From positions 56,577,250 through 56,641,249 of the forward strand of contig CM055895.1 of the NCBI GenBank assembly GCA_029582155.1: a stretch of 64,000 bases of DNA. The letters run 5' to 3'. This stretch comes from Panopea generosa (taxonomy: Eukaryota; Mollusca; Bivalvia; Adapedonta; Hiatellidae). Made by a program: the position numbers and the translations under genes. The notes beneath the pieces are model-generated. The model worked only from the letters and a program-made list of their open reading frames with translations. It made no database searches and was not told where the DNA came from. This document shows positions 24,446 to 37,085 of this stretch, one piece after another; the stretch's first letter is position 1, and each line of letters begins with the position of its first letter.

Positions 24446-27050
24446 TGATTTGATATTGGTGGGTCAAGTCGGACAGGTTGACAACAGCCACGTGTGCTGA
24501 TACTACTATTGTTACTTTAGTGTGTAGCACCGTCTTTGAAACTTTTTTGTTAAGTATTTTGGCCGTAATGCAAAACATTTAGTTGACAACTAAAATCTTA
24601 AAAAAGTTTTGTATTTTAGATGATTGGGCATTATTTACGAAGATAATGATATGTTTGAAGTAGGAAATACTGATATTTGTTAAAATAACATTTTCAACTG
24701 TTTTAATCAATCACATTCGATCTAGTTTAAATGCAAATATACTGCATACTTAATTGGCATCCATTATAAGGCAACAATAATTTTTTGTATTTACAAACAA
24801 AGTTTAATGTGACGAATGCCAATGAGATGTATTTAATTTATTACCTCTTACACTGGCTTAATGGCATTTGCGTGACAATTTAGAGATTATGTGCTTGAAT
24901 CTTGGGAAGTAATTGAAACTAGAATATAGTTTAACAGTCAATATTTTATGAATACAAACAATTTTTTCTAGAAGACAAGTTCAATTTTGTATTCGAACAA
25001 ATTTTTTTTCCGAACCCAAAACGTGACAAACATGTAAATACTACTGCATGTGGGCTTTCATTTTAACATGGCAAAAATTCAAAAATTTTTTTATCTTGAT
25101 TACATTTTTATTGTGAATCTATAATTTTGTATGTTTTGTTGCAGTCTGAGACCACCATAATGTTCATTCATTTTATTCTAATTGGCAAACATTCTGTTCA
25201 ACGTTTACTCAAAACAGAATGATAGAACCGTGAACGCGTCTTACATAATACGCAACAAACAAAGGAAACCTCATTATGTCTGTCTCACTGTTTATGTTGG
25301 ATCTATTCATTAATTATTTAATTTATTATTTCAATGTCGTTGTTCATTAACTTTCATTATTTAACTTGCCATATAATAACTTATTTATTTACCTAATGTC
25401 TGTGACTTTCAGCGGTTTGTGATTATTAACCTTTTATCATTCCATTGTGTATCAGAGTAGTTGTCATAGTTACCATAGTTAACCCCATGTGATTTCTGTC
25501 CATCTATGTTTGCCGTCAACTGGTGTTTAGCAAACTCTTTGTAATGACAAGCTTAATAGGTCTTACTGCTATTCTAAACAAATAATTAATGCAACACAAA
25601 ATGATTCAAATGAATTTTTTTTTAAGAAAATGTATTACATACAAAGTTTAATTAAACATATGTTATTGCTTTTAACATACATATAAGCAAAATGGATGAG
25701 CCACACCAACATTAGATACAGATCTTTCCTACTATTAAAATCCCTTTAACAATATGTAAAGCTACAAAATTCAGAAATCATTCATATGTTGTTGTCTTTT
25801 ATTGTCATTGTTCAAGAGCTTAAACAAGGTAGTGGTAGGCTTTTCTATTCCAAGTTGTGAAGTTTTAAGACAAAGTCTTGGTCATCATCAGTATGTGAGA
25901 CTCTGGGTTAGGAATAGAAAAGTCCTAGAGGTAAATTATAAATGATATTATTATGATGTTTATAGTGTGTCTTTGTCTTCCGTTTTATATGTTTCACATG
26001 TATGGTGACCAGGATCAGTTTTGATCAGGGCCTCAATCGAGATATCATCATAACAATCATTTTCTCCACAAACTTGAAATGTCTTACTTTGAACCGTCAG
26101 AACGAGAGAATACAATAGTCTCAATTTTTGTTTTTGAATAAAATGTTAATTTTGTGGGTTTGCAGAAAAAAAGTCATAGGAAATAAGTACATACTGTATA
26201 ATTATTTTGCTAAACTTTAGTTTATTGAAACATCGACTCATTTTAAATTATTGATAACTATGGGAGTTGGATTTAATTTTCTTCAAAAGCTGTTGAAACA
26301 CATTTTTTTTAGTATTCCATTTTAAAAATTGTTATCCGTGAATTGATAACAACGTATACTAGTTTTCCTTTTAAATACAGATATGTGCTACTTGCTCGCA
26401 ATGTTTTATTATTTGCACTGTAAATAGAATAAGTAGGATTTTCTTGCCACATAATTTGAAATTTTTTGGTAAAGTTAAAATTATATAAAAAAAAGTGAAT
26501 ATTGTTTTATATCCAGTAACGTACGTTTGATGCATCATCTTCATGATAAGAGTATGATTTTCATTGGGTAATAAAGCTAAGAATTTTATACGGTTTGAAT
26601 TTGGAATATGGAGCATGGCAGGTGGGTTATATTTTCTACGCAGCAACACATATTGATAGTTGCCGTTTTGATTACGGTTACATGGTACGATTTATTGGAT
26701 TTATTTGGATGACATGCTGTTTATGTGAGTGTAATTTGTGACGTATAACATAATGAATAATTGGGTCTTAGAACTTTCATACTTTTGAACGACACTTGGT
26801 TTTATGTGACTGCATTTGTATATACTGTTTAAGATTGCATTATTTATGTATACATATGTGATATTGTGTTCATGGAAGTCATGTGCAATGTAACTTAGCC
26901 ATTTGGTTCTCTCTCATGAATCATTAATACATCTCCCATGTGGCCTGTAGAGAAGGATCACCCCATGCATACTTGAAGAGGGGTAGGGGGTTTTATATTC
27001 TCTTTTCATGAGGTGTTTTGTAATGTCCTTAAAAATAAATGCTGGTCTCT
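24446..27050 (+). other. Probable ANKFN1 3' UTR and flank
   Basis: No open frame of note and no exon-like signal follows the stop. Possible poly(A) signals AATAAA occur at 26137-26142 and near 27033, but several exist and I cannot choose. A short inverted pair (CTTTTCTATTCC at about 25838 and GGAATAGAAAAG at about 25911) could form a hairpin. Otherwise AT-rich with nothing identifiable. Confidence 0.5.
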
Positions 27051-27224
27051 CTATGACACCTGGTCCCGAGGTCATAAAACCTTTGTTATGCTCAAACCAA
27101 ATTAGTACTTTAACATAATTTCACATATATAGTAACACTTGATTCAACCTTGAAGTTGAAAATAATTATTCAGATTTGAGTTACATGTATGTACTTTTTT
27201 TTTATTATAGAAAGTTGTTTTTGA

Positions 27225-28125
27225 GTTAAGCATGCATGAACATTAGAGTTGAGCATGCATGAACATTATAGTTTAACATGCATGAACATTATTATAGTTG
27301 AGCATGCATGAACATTGGTGTTGAGCATACATGAACATTAGTGTTGAGTATGCATGAACATTAGAGTTGAGCATGCATGAACATTTGATTTGAGCCTGCA
27401 TGAACATTAGTGTTGAGTATGCATGAACATTATTGTTGAGCATGCATGAACATTATAGTTGAGCATGCATGGACATTAGAGTTGAGCATGCATGAACATT
27501 AGATTTTGAACATGCATGAAGATTATAGTTGAGCATGCATGAACATAGGAGTTGAACATGCATGAACATTAGAGTTGAGAATGCATGAACATTATTAGTG
27601 TTGAGCATGCATTCACATTATTACTATTGAGCATGCATTCACATTAAAGTTGAACATGCATGGACATTATATTTGTGTATGCTTGAACATTATATTTAAA
27701 CATGCATGAACATTATAGTTGAACATGCATGAACATTATAGTTGAACATGCATGAACATTTGAATTGAACATGCATGAACATTATAGTTGAGCATGCATG
27801 AACATTAGAGTTAAACATGCATGAACATTAGTGTTGAGTATGCATAAACATTATAGTTGAACATGCATGAACATTATATTTGAGCATGCATGAACATTAT
27901 ATTTTAAACATGCATGAACATTAGAGTTGAGCATGCATGAACATAAGAGTTGAGCATTCATGCACATTATAGTTGAGCATGCATGAACGTTATAGTTGAA
28001 CGTGCATGAACATTATAGTTGAGTATGCATGACTATTAGAGTTGAACATGCATGAACATTAGAGTTGAGTATGCATGAACATAAAAGTTGAGCATGCATG
28101 AACATTAGAATTGAGCATTGAACAA
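27225..28125. repeat. 23-bp minisatellite carrying GCATGCATG
   Basis: About three dozen copies of a unit close to 'gttgagcatgcatgaacatt' plus 'ata' or 'aga' form a 0.9-kb array. Nearly every copy keeps the palindrome CATGCATG, while the linker bases vary. It lies 2.8 kb downstream of the ANKFN1 stop on the same strand. Confidence 0.95.
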
Positions 28126-28372
28126 AGTTTTATAACCTTGGAGCCAGATTGGGGAATAACATTGCCAGAATATAAAAAAAAAGGTAGGAATAAGACAGAA
28201 CGATCTTGAATCCTACAGTTCTGTAGGTTTAGAATATTCTAGTCCCATATTTGAAATAATTTTTTTATGGAAATGAATAATATTTTGCTTCCATCTTTAC
28301 TTAAACCAAGACTTCTTAGTTTGCACATGTTGTTTTACTTGGACTGTGAAACAAGGAATTACAATTTACTTA

Positions 28373-28478
28373 AGACAAATCATGCTCAACTTCTTCCTGG
28401 GAAGAACCAGTCCTAAGCATATGTTGAAAAAGTATCTTGTTTAAGGACACCCCACATAGTTGTGGTGGAGGATTTTTT
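28373..28478 (-). mobile_element. SINE family A, copy 3, antisense, partial
   Basis: The + strand reads 'cttcctgggaagaaccagtc', 'ctaagcatatg', 'tcttgtttaaggacacccca' and 'catagttgtggtggaggat', the reverse complement of the family A body. The 3' tail and tRNA head are mostly missing. Confidence 0.75.
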
Positions 28479-28479
28479 A

Positions 28480-29151
28480 TACTATCAAATCCACACAAAA
28501 ACTTCAGATGATGCAATAAAATAATGTATATGGATAAGAAAGAAAGGGGTTTCAATAAAATAAAAAACACACATGAAATTCTAAGGCCATGGCATGTTTT
28601 GTATACTTTTTTTTACCCCTAAACTCATATAAATATTATGTGATATATGGAAATTTAAAAGCTGTTGTTCTCCTCAATTAGCATAAGCAGTTATTGAGAC
28701 ACACAAGAACAACTGGGTTAAATTGTGCATAACAATACTCACAATATTTCAATTACATATCTGGATAAGGGTTTCACCTCACCATTAGTTATTTTTCATA
28801 CAGATCATTGTTATTTTACTAAATTTCTTTCCATGGACATAATTTAATGAAGTTTTTCCTCATAGACATAATTCAGTGAAGTCTGTTTTCATGGACATGA
28901 TTCAGTGAAGTCTATTTTCATGGGTATAAGTCTTTCTTAAATATTGTGCGTCAGAAAAAAATCTCAGTAAATATCAAAATAAATAAAATCATCAAGTATT
29001 TAATTGTCGTTTGTAAATTAAATATGAATAATCAAGAATTTCAGTTCAGTAAGAGCATTATAACGTTCAGCTATTGCCGATTACTCTATTGATGAAGGCA
29101 GGCATTTATCTGTAGACCATTAATACAATGATAAAAGAATGCATTTATTAG
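28480..29151. other. Intergenic sequence, nothing identified
   Basis: AT-rich sequence. The phrase 'catggacata' followed by 'attcagtgaagtct' recurs three times around 28832-28925, a short degenerate tandem repeat. No gene is seen. Confidence 0.5.
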
Positions 29152-29541
29152 GTCACCGGAGACTTTGTTTCAAGGAACTTTTTGCGATCACCTTTTGTCT
29201 GTCATCCTGGGTCGTCCATTGTGCATCCATAAACAATTGACATTTTCGACTTATTTTCAAAAACCGTAAGCTAAATCATAATGGTACCTAAGGATGAATC
29301 AAAATTGTGAATTGCATGCCCCTTTGTCTTGCAGTCTGGCCCTGGGGATGGGGCCTACTTTACTAAATCTATATAAGAGAAAATGACAAAAAACATAATT
29401 TCTGATGGCTGAATAGTCTCATCTTAATGGTTTTTGGTGTGATTTGTTGTGGTTGACATGACGGTTAATGCTTATGTTTTATTGATAAAGGTTGAAAAAT
29501 ATATTCATTTAGCTTTGGCATCAAGGATAATCAGGTGACCA
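29152..29541. mobile_element. Non-autonomous TIR element, GGTCACC ends
   Basis: GGTCACCGG opens and CAGGTGACC closes a 390-bp element. Inside, 'gcgatcaccttttgtctgtc' and 'gaattgcatgcccc' are phrases I associate with a widespread mollusc repeat. Related direct repeats of about 40 bp flank it (29091-29135 and 29567-29610, both starting 'attgatgaaggcag'). No transposase is encoded. Confidence 0.6.
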
Positions 29542-29989
29542 TTAAGGCCCTTTTGCCTCTTGGCTATATTGATGAAGGCAGTCATTAACCTATAGACCAT
29601 AATTTGTGACCATTGTCAGCTAGTAGAACTGTGATATCTGTGTTTGTATAACTGCAAGTATGTGCCTGTATGTTGCATATTTTATTGAACTACCAAGTTT
29701 CTGCAGGATTGGTCTACAAATACTTTGCTTGTGTTAATTATCTGTAAAAATGACAACAACTACAAATGTGTTTTATCTTGCCTGCATCCTCAATTGTAGA
29801 CGGTAGAAATATGTAAAGGTAGGTATTGCAGCAGCTGCAGGTCTTGAAGAAGTTCATATGAAATATCAAATTATATTTATCTTATTTGACAAATGCAGCG
29901 TGTTTGGAAAGATGAGAAAAATTTATCTAAAATAATAGTTATACAGCTTTGTTTGGATGTGTAAATAGAGTTTATCTGAAATATTGAAG

Positions 29990-31455
29990 TCATATTTATC
30001 TTATCTGAGAAGTACAACTTTGTTTAGATGGATTCATAGTGTAACTCTGAAATATTTAAGTTATATTTATCTTGATTGACAAGTGCAGCTTTGTTTGAAT
30101 GGATCAATAAAGTATTGAAGTTCTATTTACCTTGATTGACATGTGCAGCTTTGTAAGGATACAGAGTTTATCTGAAATATTGAAGTTCTATTTATCTTGA
30201 TTGACAAGTGCAGCTTTGTTTGAATAGACAAATAAAGTATTTAAGTTATATTTATCTTGATTAACAAGTGCAGCTTGTTTGGATGGATACATAAAGTTTA
30301 CCTGAAATATTGAAGTTCTATTTATCTTGATTGACAAGTGCAGCTTTGTTTGAATAGATAAATAAATTATTGAAGTTATATTTATCTTGATTGACACATG
30401 CAGCTTTGTATGTAAGGATACAGAGTTTATCTGAAATATTGAAGTTCTATTTATCTTGATTGACAAGTGCAGCTTTGTTTGAATAGATAAATAGTGTATT
30501 AAAGTTATATTTATCTTGATTGACAAGTGCAGCTTGTTTGTATGGATACATAGAGTTACTCTAAAAATTAAGTTATATTTATCTTGATTGACAAGTGCAG
30601 CTTTGTTTGAATGGATCAATTAAGTATTGAAGTTTTATTTATCTTGATTGACATGTGCAGCTTTGTTTGTAAGGATACAGAGTTTATCTGAAATATTGAA
30701 GTTCTATATATCTTGATTGACAAGTGCAGCTTTGTTTGAATAGATAAATAAAGTATTGAAGTTATATTTATCTTGATTGACAAGTGTAGTTTGTTTGGAT
30801 GGATACAGAGTTTATCTGAAATATTGAAGTTCTATTTATCTTGATTGACACGTGCAGCTTTGTTTGAATGGATCAATTAAGTATTGAAGTTCTATATATC
30901 TTGATTGACAAGTGCAGCTTTGTTTGAATAGATAAATAAAGTATTGAAGTTCTATTTATCTTGATTGACAAGTGCAGCTTTGTTTGAATGTATCAATAAA
31001 GTATTGAAGTTCTATTTATCTTGATTGACACGTGCAGCTTTGTTTGAATAGATAAATAATGTATTTAAGTTATATTTATCTTGATTGACACGTGCAGCTT
31101 GTTTGGATGGATACATAGAGTTTATCTGAAATATTGAAGTTATATTTATCTTGATTGACAAATGCAGCTTTGTTTGAATTGATAAATAAATTATTGAAAT
31201 TATATTTATCTTGATTGACACATGCAGCTTTGTTTGTAAGGATACAGAATTTATCTGAAATATTGAAGTTCTATTTATCTTGATTGACAAGTGCAGCTTT
31301 GTTTGAATAGATAAATAAAGTATTGAAGATATATTTATCTTGATTAACACGTGCAGCTTGTTTGGATGGATACATAGAGCTACTCTGAAATATTTAAGTT
31401 ATATTTATCTTGATTGACAAGTGCAGCTTGTTTGTAAGGATAAATAGAGTTTATC
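29990..31455. repeat. Large ~55-60-bp minisatellite
   Basis: More than 20 units carry 'ttatcttgattgacaagtgc' then 'agctttgtttgaatagataa' and 'ataaagtattgaagttctat'. A second unit type ends 'ggatacagagtttatctgaa' and alternates with the first. The minus strand stays open for over 100 codons in places (30188-30619, 31012-31350) because the unit lacks stops there. I treat those as artefacts. Confidence 0.95.
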
Positions 31456-31459
31456 TGAA

Positions 31460-32215
31460 ATCAATTCTAAAATCTGAATTTTGATATATCTGAACTAATA
31501 AGAAGGACATGATAATGGATAAGGAAATATCATTTGGATGAAATCTGGGTGGACAGATCAAAAAAGTAAAGTTTTCCCACTGAAGCTGGATTGTTACAAA
31601 ATAATATCAGTTGTAAAGTGACATGATCAAGCTATGCCAACAGTGAGTTCTCAATTGTTTATTTCTATATGTTGAAATTCCAATAGACTTTAACACAGGT
31701 TATGTGTGAGTGTATTTTTTCCCTCTCTTTTATTGTTATTTTGTAAGAATATTTAAGTTATACATATGGTTATTTAAGGTATATGATTATTTAGTCTGTT
31801 AAAACATTGTGTGCATGATATGGTTTGTTATAGTGTGTGATTGTGGGAGATGATGGAAGCTGCTGTAACCAACGGCATATCAATAAAAGAGAAGCTACAG
31901 ACAACATGTTCATATTTTATCTTCACTTTGAGCATGAGTTCCTATCTTGTAACTACTTACGTTATTACAGATGTTATTGTTAGATTCATACATTTTGTGA
32001 TCTTATCAAAAGTATTATTTAAATGGTCATTAAAATATGTAAAAAAAATTATGAATGTCTCTCTCGTGTTTTCTAAACCATACACCCGGTACCAGTGTCT
32101 TAACTCATCTGGAATCATAAGCAACTTTATTTAGAAATAAGTCATATTATAAAGTATGTACATGTCTATTTCATTATTTTCCGAGGAAATAGGAAATGCT
32201 ACCCCCTCACTGTCA
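31460..32215. other. Intergenic sequence, nothing identified
   Basis: An open stretch at 31841-32134 (97 codons) has no recognisable family, no splice signals that extend it and AT-rich codons. I leave it unassigned. No repeat structure is evident. Confidence 0.45.
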
Positions 32216-32219
32216 TGAA

Positions 32220-33045
32220 CCATACACTGCTCTACAAAACCCACCTCCAAATCACATCTCCAAGACCTACTAGTATCTCAACTCACATAAACAGCATTTA
32301 TCTCCAACACCTATCTAAAATCACAACTCCAACACCTATCCAAAATCACATCACCAATGTTTATCCCAAATGACAACACCAACACCCATCCCTTAATCAC
32401 TTCCCTAACAGTTATCTCAAACACTAATCCCCAAATCACATCATCAACACTCATCTCCAACACCTATCCAAATTACATCTCCAACACCTATCCAAAATCA
32501 CATCTCCAACACCTATCCAAAATAACATCACCAATGTCTATCCCAAATCACATCACCAACACCTATCCAAAATCACATCACCAATGTCTATCCCAAATCA
32601 CATCTCCAACACCTATCCAAAATCACATCTCCAACACCTATCCAAAATCACATCACCAATGTCTATCCCAAATCACATCTCCAACACCTATCCAAAATCA
32701 CTTCACCAATGTTTATCCCAAATGACATCACCAACACCCATTCCTTAATAACTTCATTAACATTTATCTCAAACACCCATCCCCAAATAACATCATCAAC
32801 ACTTCTTTCAAACACCTATCCCAAAGTCCCATCACCAACAATTTTTTCCAACACCAATCCCAAAATCACATCACCAACACTTATCTCCAACACTAATCCC
32901 AATATCACATCACCAACACCTATCTCAAACACCCATCCCCAAATCACATCACCAACCCTTATCTCCAACATCAATCCCCAAATCAGATCACCAACACCTA
33001 TCTCAAACACCCATCCCCAAATCACATCACCAACACTCATCTCGA
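32220..33045. repeat. 25-bp minisatellite (ACACCTATCC family)
   Basis: More than 25 copies of 'cacatctccaacacctatcc' plus 'aaaat' and relatives ('aatgtctatcccaaat', 'ctcaaacacccatccccaaa'). The + strand is poor in G, so all three frames run open for long stretches. These translations are low complexity and not credible genes. Confidence 0.95.
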
Positions 33046-33149
33046 CTCGTTACACCTTTCATTTAATTTCATCTTGGATTGGATTCTGAATCATGAGAAA
33101 ATACTGATGTATCTAGGCTCCAAGTTTGTTGAAATCGACATATAATTAA

Positions 33150-33860
33150 TGAAGAAATGACCTTTTTACGCATGAGTGATTCCACTTCCGGTCCGACTAT
33201 ATCAACTGATAGAGCCTAAAAAGTTATTTCGAACGATACCCGACAAGGCTATTATATCTCCAAAATTGACCCAGTTATGATCGTTTGAAATTTCGGCGCA
33301 ATAAAGAGTTAAATTGTGTGACGTCATACAACATTTAAAATCGTGATATCTCGAAAACAGTAAGAGAAACACCTATACGCATAACAAAGGATATTCTACG
33401 ATGAAGTTTAATTTTATGACGTCACTTCCGGTTTATTCAAACGTCTATATCTCAGCTCGGGGTCGTCCTAGACTCATAAAAATTACATATTTGGAAACTG
33501 CGCGCCATTTTCTTTCATATGGTTCCATACTCGATTCGCTATTAGAGATTTCATTTTTTATTTCTGACATAAATCGAAAAATATTTCAGCTGGACCCATA
33601 AATCTAATATATTTGAAATCTGCTTTTCAATACCTTTACAACGATACCTTGTTCGATACGCTACGATGATGCATTAAAAAGTTGATTTTTTGACGTCATT
33701 TCCAGTGAAAACCATATTTGTCGTAATGTACTCGGTCATACCTTTTCAAAAATTTCAAACTTGCACTACTTCGAAACAATTATTTTCAACTTCCGGTTTT
33801 AGGATCGAACCCATTAATTTTCCGTAAAATCGTGTTACACAGTTAACGTAACATTTACGA
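33150..33860. other. Block rich in GACGTCA and TTCCGG motifs
   Basis: The palindrome TGACGTCA recurs at about 33318, 33417 and 33691, twice next to 'cacttccggt' or 'catttccag'. The base composition differs from the AT-rich minisatellite before it. The repeated phrases 'gtcacttccggttt' and 'acgatacc' suggest a degraded tandem or dispersed repeat rather than a gene. An AAT/AATG microsatellite follows at about 33885-33920. Confidence 0.45.
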
Positions 33861-34417
33861 TACTAAAAAGAACATATTTCATCTTTAATAATAATAATAA
33901 TGATAATAATAATAATAATTAAGACTTTATTTCAATCTTCCATGTGTTGCTCTAAAATTAAATATTTACCTCTTGCTATAAAAATTTAATACATCCGTTT
34001 TTCCCCATAAAGTTTGTGTTATACATTTAAGGCAATACCGGTTTCAACTCGTTCATACATGTCCAGACCAGTACAAGCATGACTATATACAACAAAGGAC
34101 CCATTAATCTATGGTTAAGCAAATTATCATTGAAACGATCAAAACAATGTTCAATGCAAAACATCACTATTTCCTTATTTAAAAACACAGATGCATTTTC
34201 GTTCATATTAGAGTTATATAAATGTTTATCGAATGTGTGTCCAGACACTGTAAACTTCATCTTTCATGTATGCAGATCAGTTATATTCGATTTAAAGTAT
34301 CTAGACAGACGTATTGTTTGTTAAACTATAATCAAACACTGATCGTCAACTCTGATTGGTGGACTATAAATAAGCACTTTTGGGTGATGACAAGGATTGA
34401 TAACAGACAGGATGTTG

Positions 34418-34625
34418 ATAAGACCTTCAACAGGAAACAACACGTGGCATGGACAGACACGATTAGACCTTCAACAGGAAAAACCCTTGACTTGGAATGA
34501 CAGGATAAGACCTTCAACAGGAAAAAAACACTTGACTTGGACTGACATGATAAGACCTTCAACAGGAAAAAAACACTTGACTTGGACTGACATGATAAGA
34601 CCTTCAACAGGAAAAAACACACGAC
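34418..34625. repeat. ~45-bp tandem repeat, about 4.5 copies
   Basis: 'gataagaccttcaacaggaa' followed by 'aaaacacttgacttggactgacat' repeats. Both strands remain open over it, giving spurious short frames. Confidence 0.9.
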
Positions 34626-34863
34626 ATGATTGTGAAATGTCAGAGCTTAAAATAGACCGTGCGCAAAAGTAGTGTGTGTGCAAAATATCACTTGTGATAT
34701 CACTAGTGATCACATAGTGTGAGACTGATGCAATAGTTGTAAAATAGTCAAAGTCACGTGATAACACAGGCGTACATTCTATCATTTGCTCTCCGACTTT
34801 GGAAGGGAACGGAAGTGTTTTTTTAGAGTGGTCATGATTTTGTTATAGTTCATCTACTTTGTT

Positions 34864-34887
34864 TTATTTATTTATTTGTTTATTTGT

Positions 34888-34926
<39 letters not shown>

Positions 34927-34927
34927 T
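34864..34927. repeat. (TTTA)n microsatellite
   Basis: A run of about 14 TTTA/TTTG tetranucleotides, pure in its second half. Confidence 0.95.
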
Positions 34928-34929
34928 TG

Positions 34930-36340
34930 CTTTGCCAAGTATATGAAACTGTGTGCCTCGTCTCGACTTTATGACATTACAAAGGAATATACTATGTCAT
35001 AAGGATGTTTCGTATATGGTATTCCGAAAAACTCTAAAAAGTAAAAAGGGTCAGTGGAGTGGCTCCGTCTGATAAGAGGTCCTGACCTTCAATGGCCGCT
35101 CGCATTATTAGATAATGGTATAAACAATAGAGTCAGCTAATACCAAAGGTTGCCACTGATACTTTTACTCTAGAGTTAAAACATTATTCCAAAATTATTA
35201 CTGCTCAGAACCCATACCGTTCCGCGAAAACAAGTGACATACTTATATGCAAATGAGTTCCTAAATATAGCCTCCAACTTGGCCGCTTGTTTCTAAATAT
35301 AGTACCATGACTCATCCAAGATGGTGCCCGTTGGTTTGCACCCAAAGAGGCCCGTATACTACTACAACGCCATCAGCGGATCAACCAAGATACGGCTACC
35401 GTCCTTAAACCTTGACCTTAATGGTAAGGCCTCAGACACCGCCCGAGTACTCTACTTTACGAGTTCCACAGATCTGAGTTATGGACACAATCCTCTTCCT
35501 CTTATTTATCATGATGCAATGATCAACCAGACAACATTAGCCGCAAGGGAATAGATCCGGCTAACGGAATTCAACGCTTCCACACTCTAAAAAAAGAGTT
35601 ATAAACCATTATCCAAATGTCAAACATTTTGACTATTAAAAGGTCTAAATATTGCGATGATTGCCATTTGTTGATTCTGTTACAAAAGAAAGCTATATAT
35701 GTATGTAATCGTCTTGGCCATGTAGCGTCGGACTACGATTTGTTGAAATAAGAGGTATGAGGGAACATAAAATAACGTCTCAGACTCTATTGTAATTGCT
35801 TTGGCATCGATAAAAAAACTAGCTCAGCAAGAGTATTTGTGTGAAAACTAATATTTATGAAAATGACATTAGCTGTTGATCTTTGAGAAAAATCACAAAC
35901 AGATAAATACAACAATAGAATATTCAAATGGTAAACACCTTACAGTGCATTTTAATTCGGGTGAAATGGTATCAGTTCTTCTAAGGTACAAGCTCAGATC
36001 AGGCAGTGACTTAATTAAGTTAGAGAGTTAGAGAAATCAGGGGATCGAAAACTGAATAATCAAGATATCAAAAATTAAAATTAAGGCTTGAAAAACTTAT
36101 TTATTCGCCATTTTTAAAGGTTAGAACATAATACGTTAATTCCTACTACATATTGTAGTTGTATTAAAAACAAAAACAAAAAAAAACACGTAAGTATTTT
36201 ATATTTGTTCTCCAAATATCTGAAAAGTGATTATACTAGTTAGTCCCAACACATTTAGTCTGGTACTATGCCCAGCATCATTCCGTTACTCTCCAATAAC
36301 GGAATAAAGTTGGGCAGTGTATCAGACTACAACAAATTTT
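34930..36340. other. Intergenic sequence, one unassigned open frame
   Basis: An open stretch at 35321-35554 begins MVPVGLHPKRPVYYYNAISG and has a more balanced base composition than its surroundings, but I recognise no family and see no partner exons. A 13-bp inverted pair (TTTTTTTAGAGTG near 34817, CACTCTAAAAAAA near 35580) brackets it and might mark an element. Nothing else is supported. Confidence 0.35.
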
Positions 36341-36342
36341 GC

Positions 36343-36500
36343 GCGATATTTCAAGCAACCAATCAAAGGTGCTGACCTTCACGTGATGTCTATATTTATG
36401 CATACGGGTTCCACAACACAGCGATATTTCAATCAGCCAATCAAATGTGCTAATCTTTCACGTGATGTTTACATTATTTGTATGCGGGTTCTACAATACA
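36343..36500 (+). promoter_or_regulatory. Duplicated CCAAT plus E-box module
   Basis: A 78-bp unit starting 'gcgatatttcaa' occurs at 36343 and 36421. Each copy holds CCAAT (36359-36363, 36437-36441) and CACGTG (36380-36385, 36459-36464) at nearly the same spacing, followed by 'cgggttc.acaa'. CCAAT and E-box pairs are common in animal promoters. No transcript start or coding exon follows that I can identify, so promoter function is speculative. Confidence 0.35.
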
Positions 36501-36910
36501 CGCTAGCAGGAAGACCCGTGGCAAAGCAAAGATAGCAAAGAGGGTTGTAGGCAATTTCGACCAAGGATGTGAAAACTGCGCTCTTTAATGGTTTTTAATG
36601 TACGGCTATGTCGTCAATTGCGTTGCTTTTTTCAGTTCGGTTCTATCGAAATAGTAAATTCGCCTTTCAATGCAGGCAGACTGAGATGTAATTTTGTGGT
36701 AATGGTCACGGTCACAGGAATGTGATTTTACGGGAATATGGGACTGAAATAGGTGATAGACATGTTTTACCTGAAAATATTGCTAGGTCCAGATAAAGTT
36801 GCACATTCAAATCATACTTATTTTGGACATACTATAAAACACAAAAAGGTGCACTTAGAAATAAATTTCCTGGATTGACATGTGAAATCGGGTCACCAAA
36901 TGAAAGTTAA

Positions 36911-37085
36911 TTTATTTTAGCTCGGTTGCGATGAAAGCTCAGAGCGTATATGAACCGCTCTCGAATCCGCTTCCAGGGTAGAACTAGTACTGAGTGTTGT
37001 TTTATGTGAGGCATCTGGTCGAGCTGGGGATCGTACCCGCAACTTCTGGCGTGAGCGGCCAACTATCTATTAGACTACCACTTAA
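36911..37085 (-). mobile_element. tRNA-derived SINE, family D, copy 3
   Basis: The + strand reads 'ttttagctcggttgcgatga', 'aagctcagagcg', 'gaaccgctctcgaatccgct', 'gtagaactagtactgagtgt', 'gagctggggatcgtacccgc' and 'agactaccactta'. The last part is the reverse of a tRNA-like head. It is the best preserved family D copy. Confidence 0.75.

Noticed and set aside
27225-28125. CRISPR-like array
   Set aside because: Units are contiguous 23-bp tandem repeats with no unique spacers, and the genome is eukaryotic.
30188-31350. Minus-strand open frames of 112-143 codons
   Set aside because: They lie wholly within the 55-60-bp minisatellite and translate to a repeated low-complexity peptide.
32357-33089. 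Several + strand frames of over 120 codons
   Set aside because: Translation of the G-poor 25-bp minisatellite. No start context, no family and all frames open.
35321-35554. Open frame beginning MVPVGLHPKRPVYYY
   Set aside because: No family, partner exon or splice support. Recorded only as unassigned sequence.
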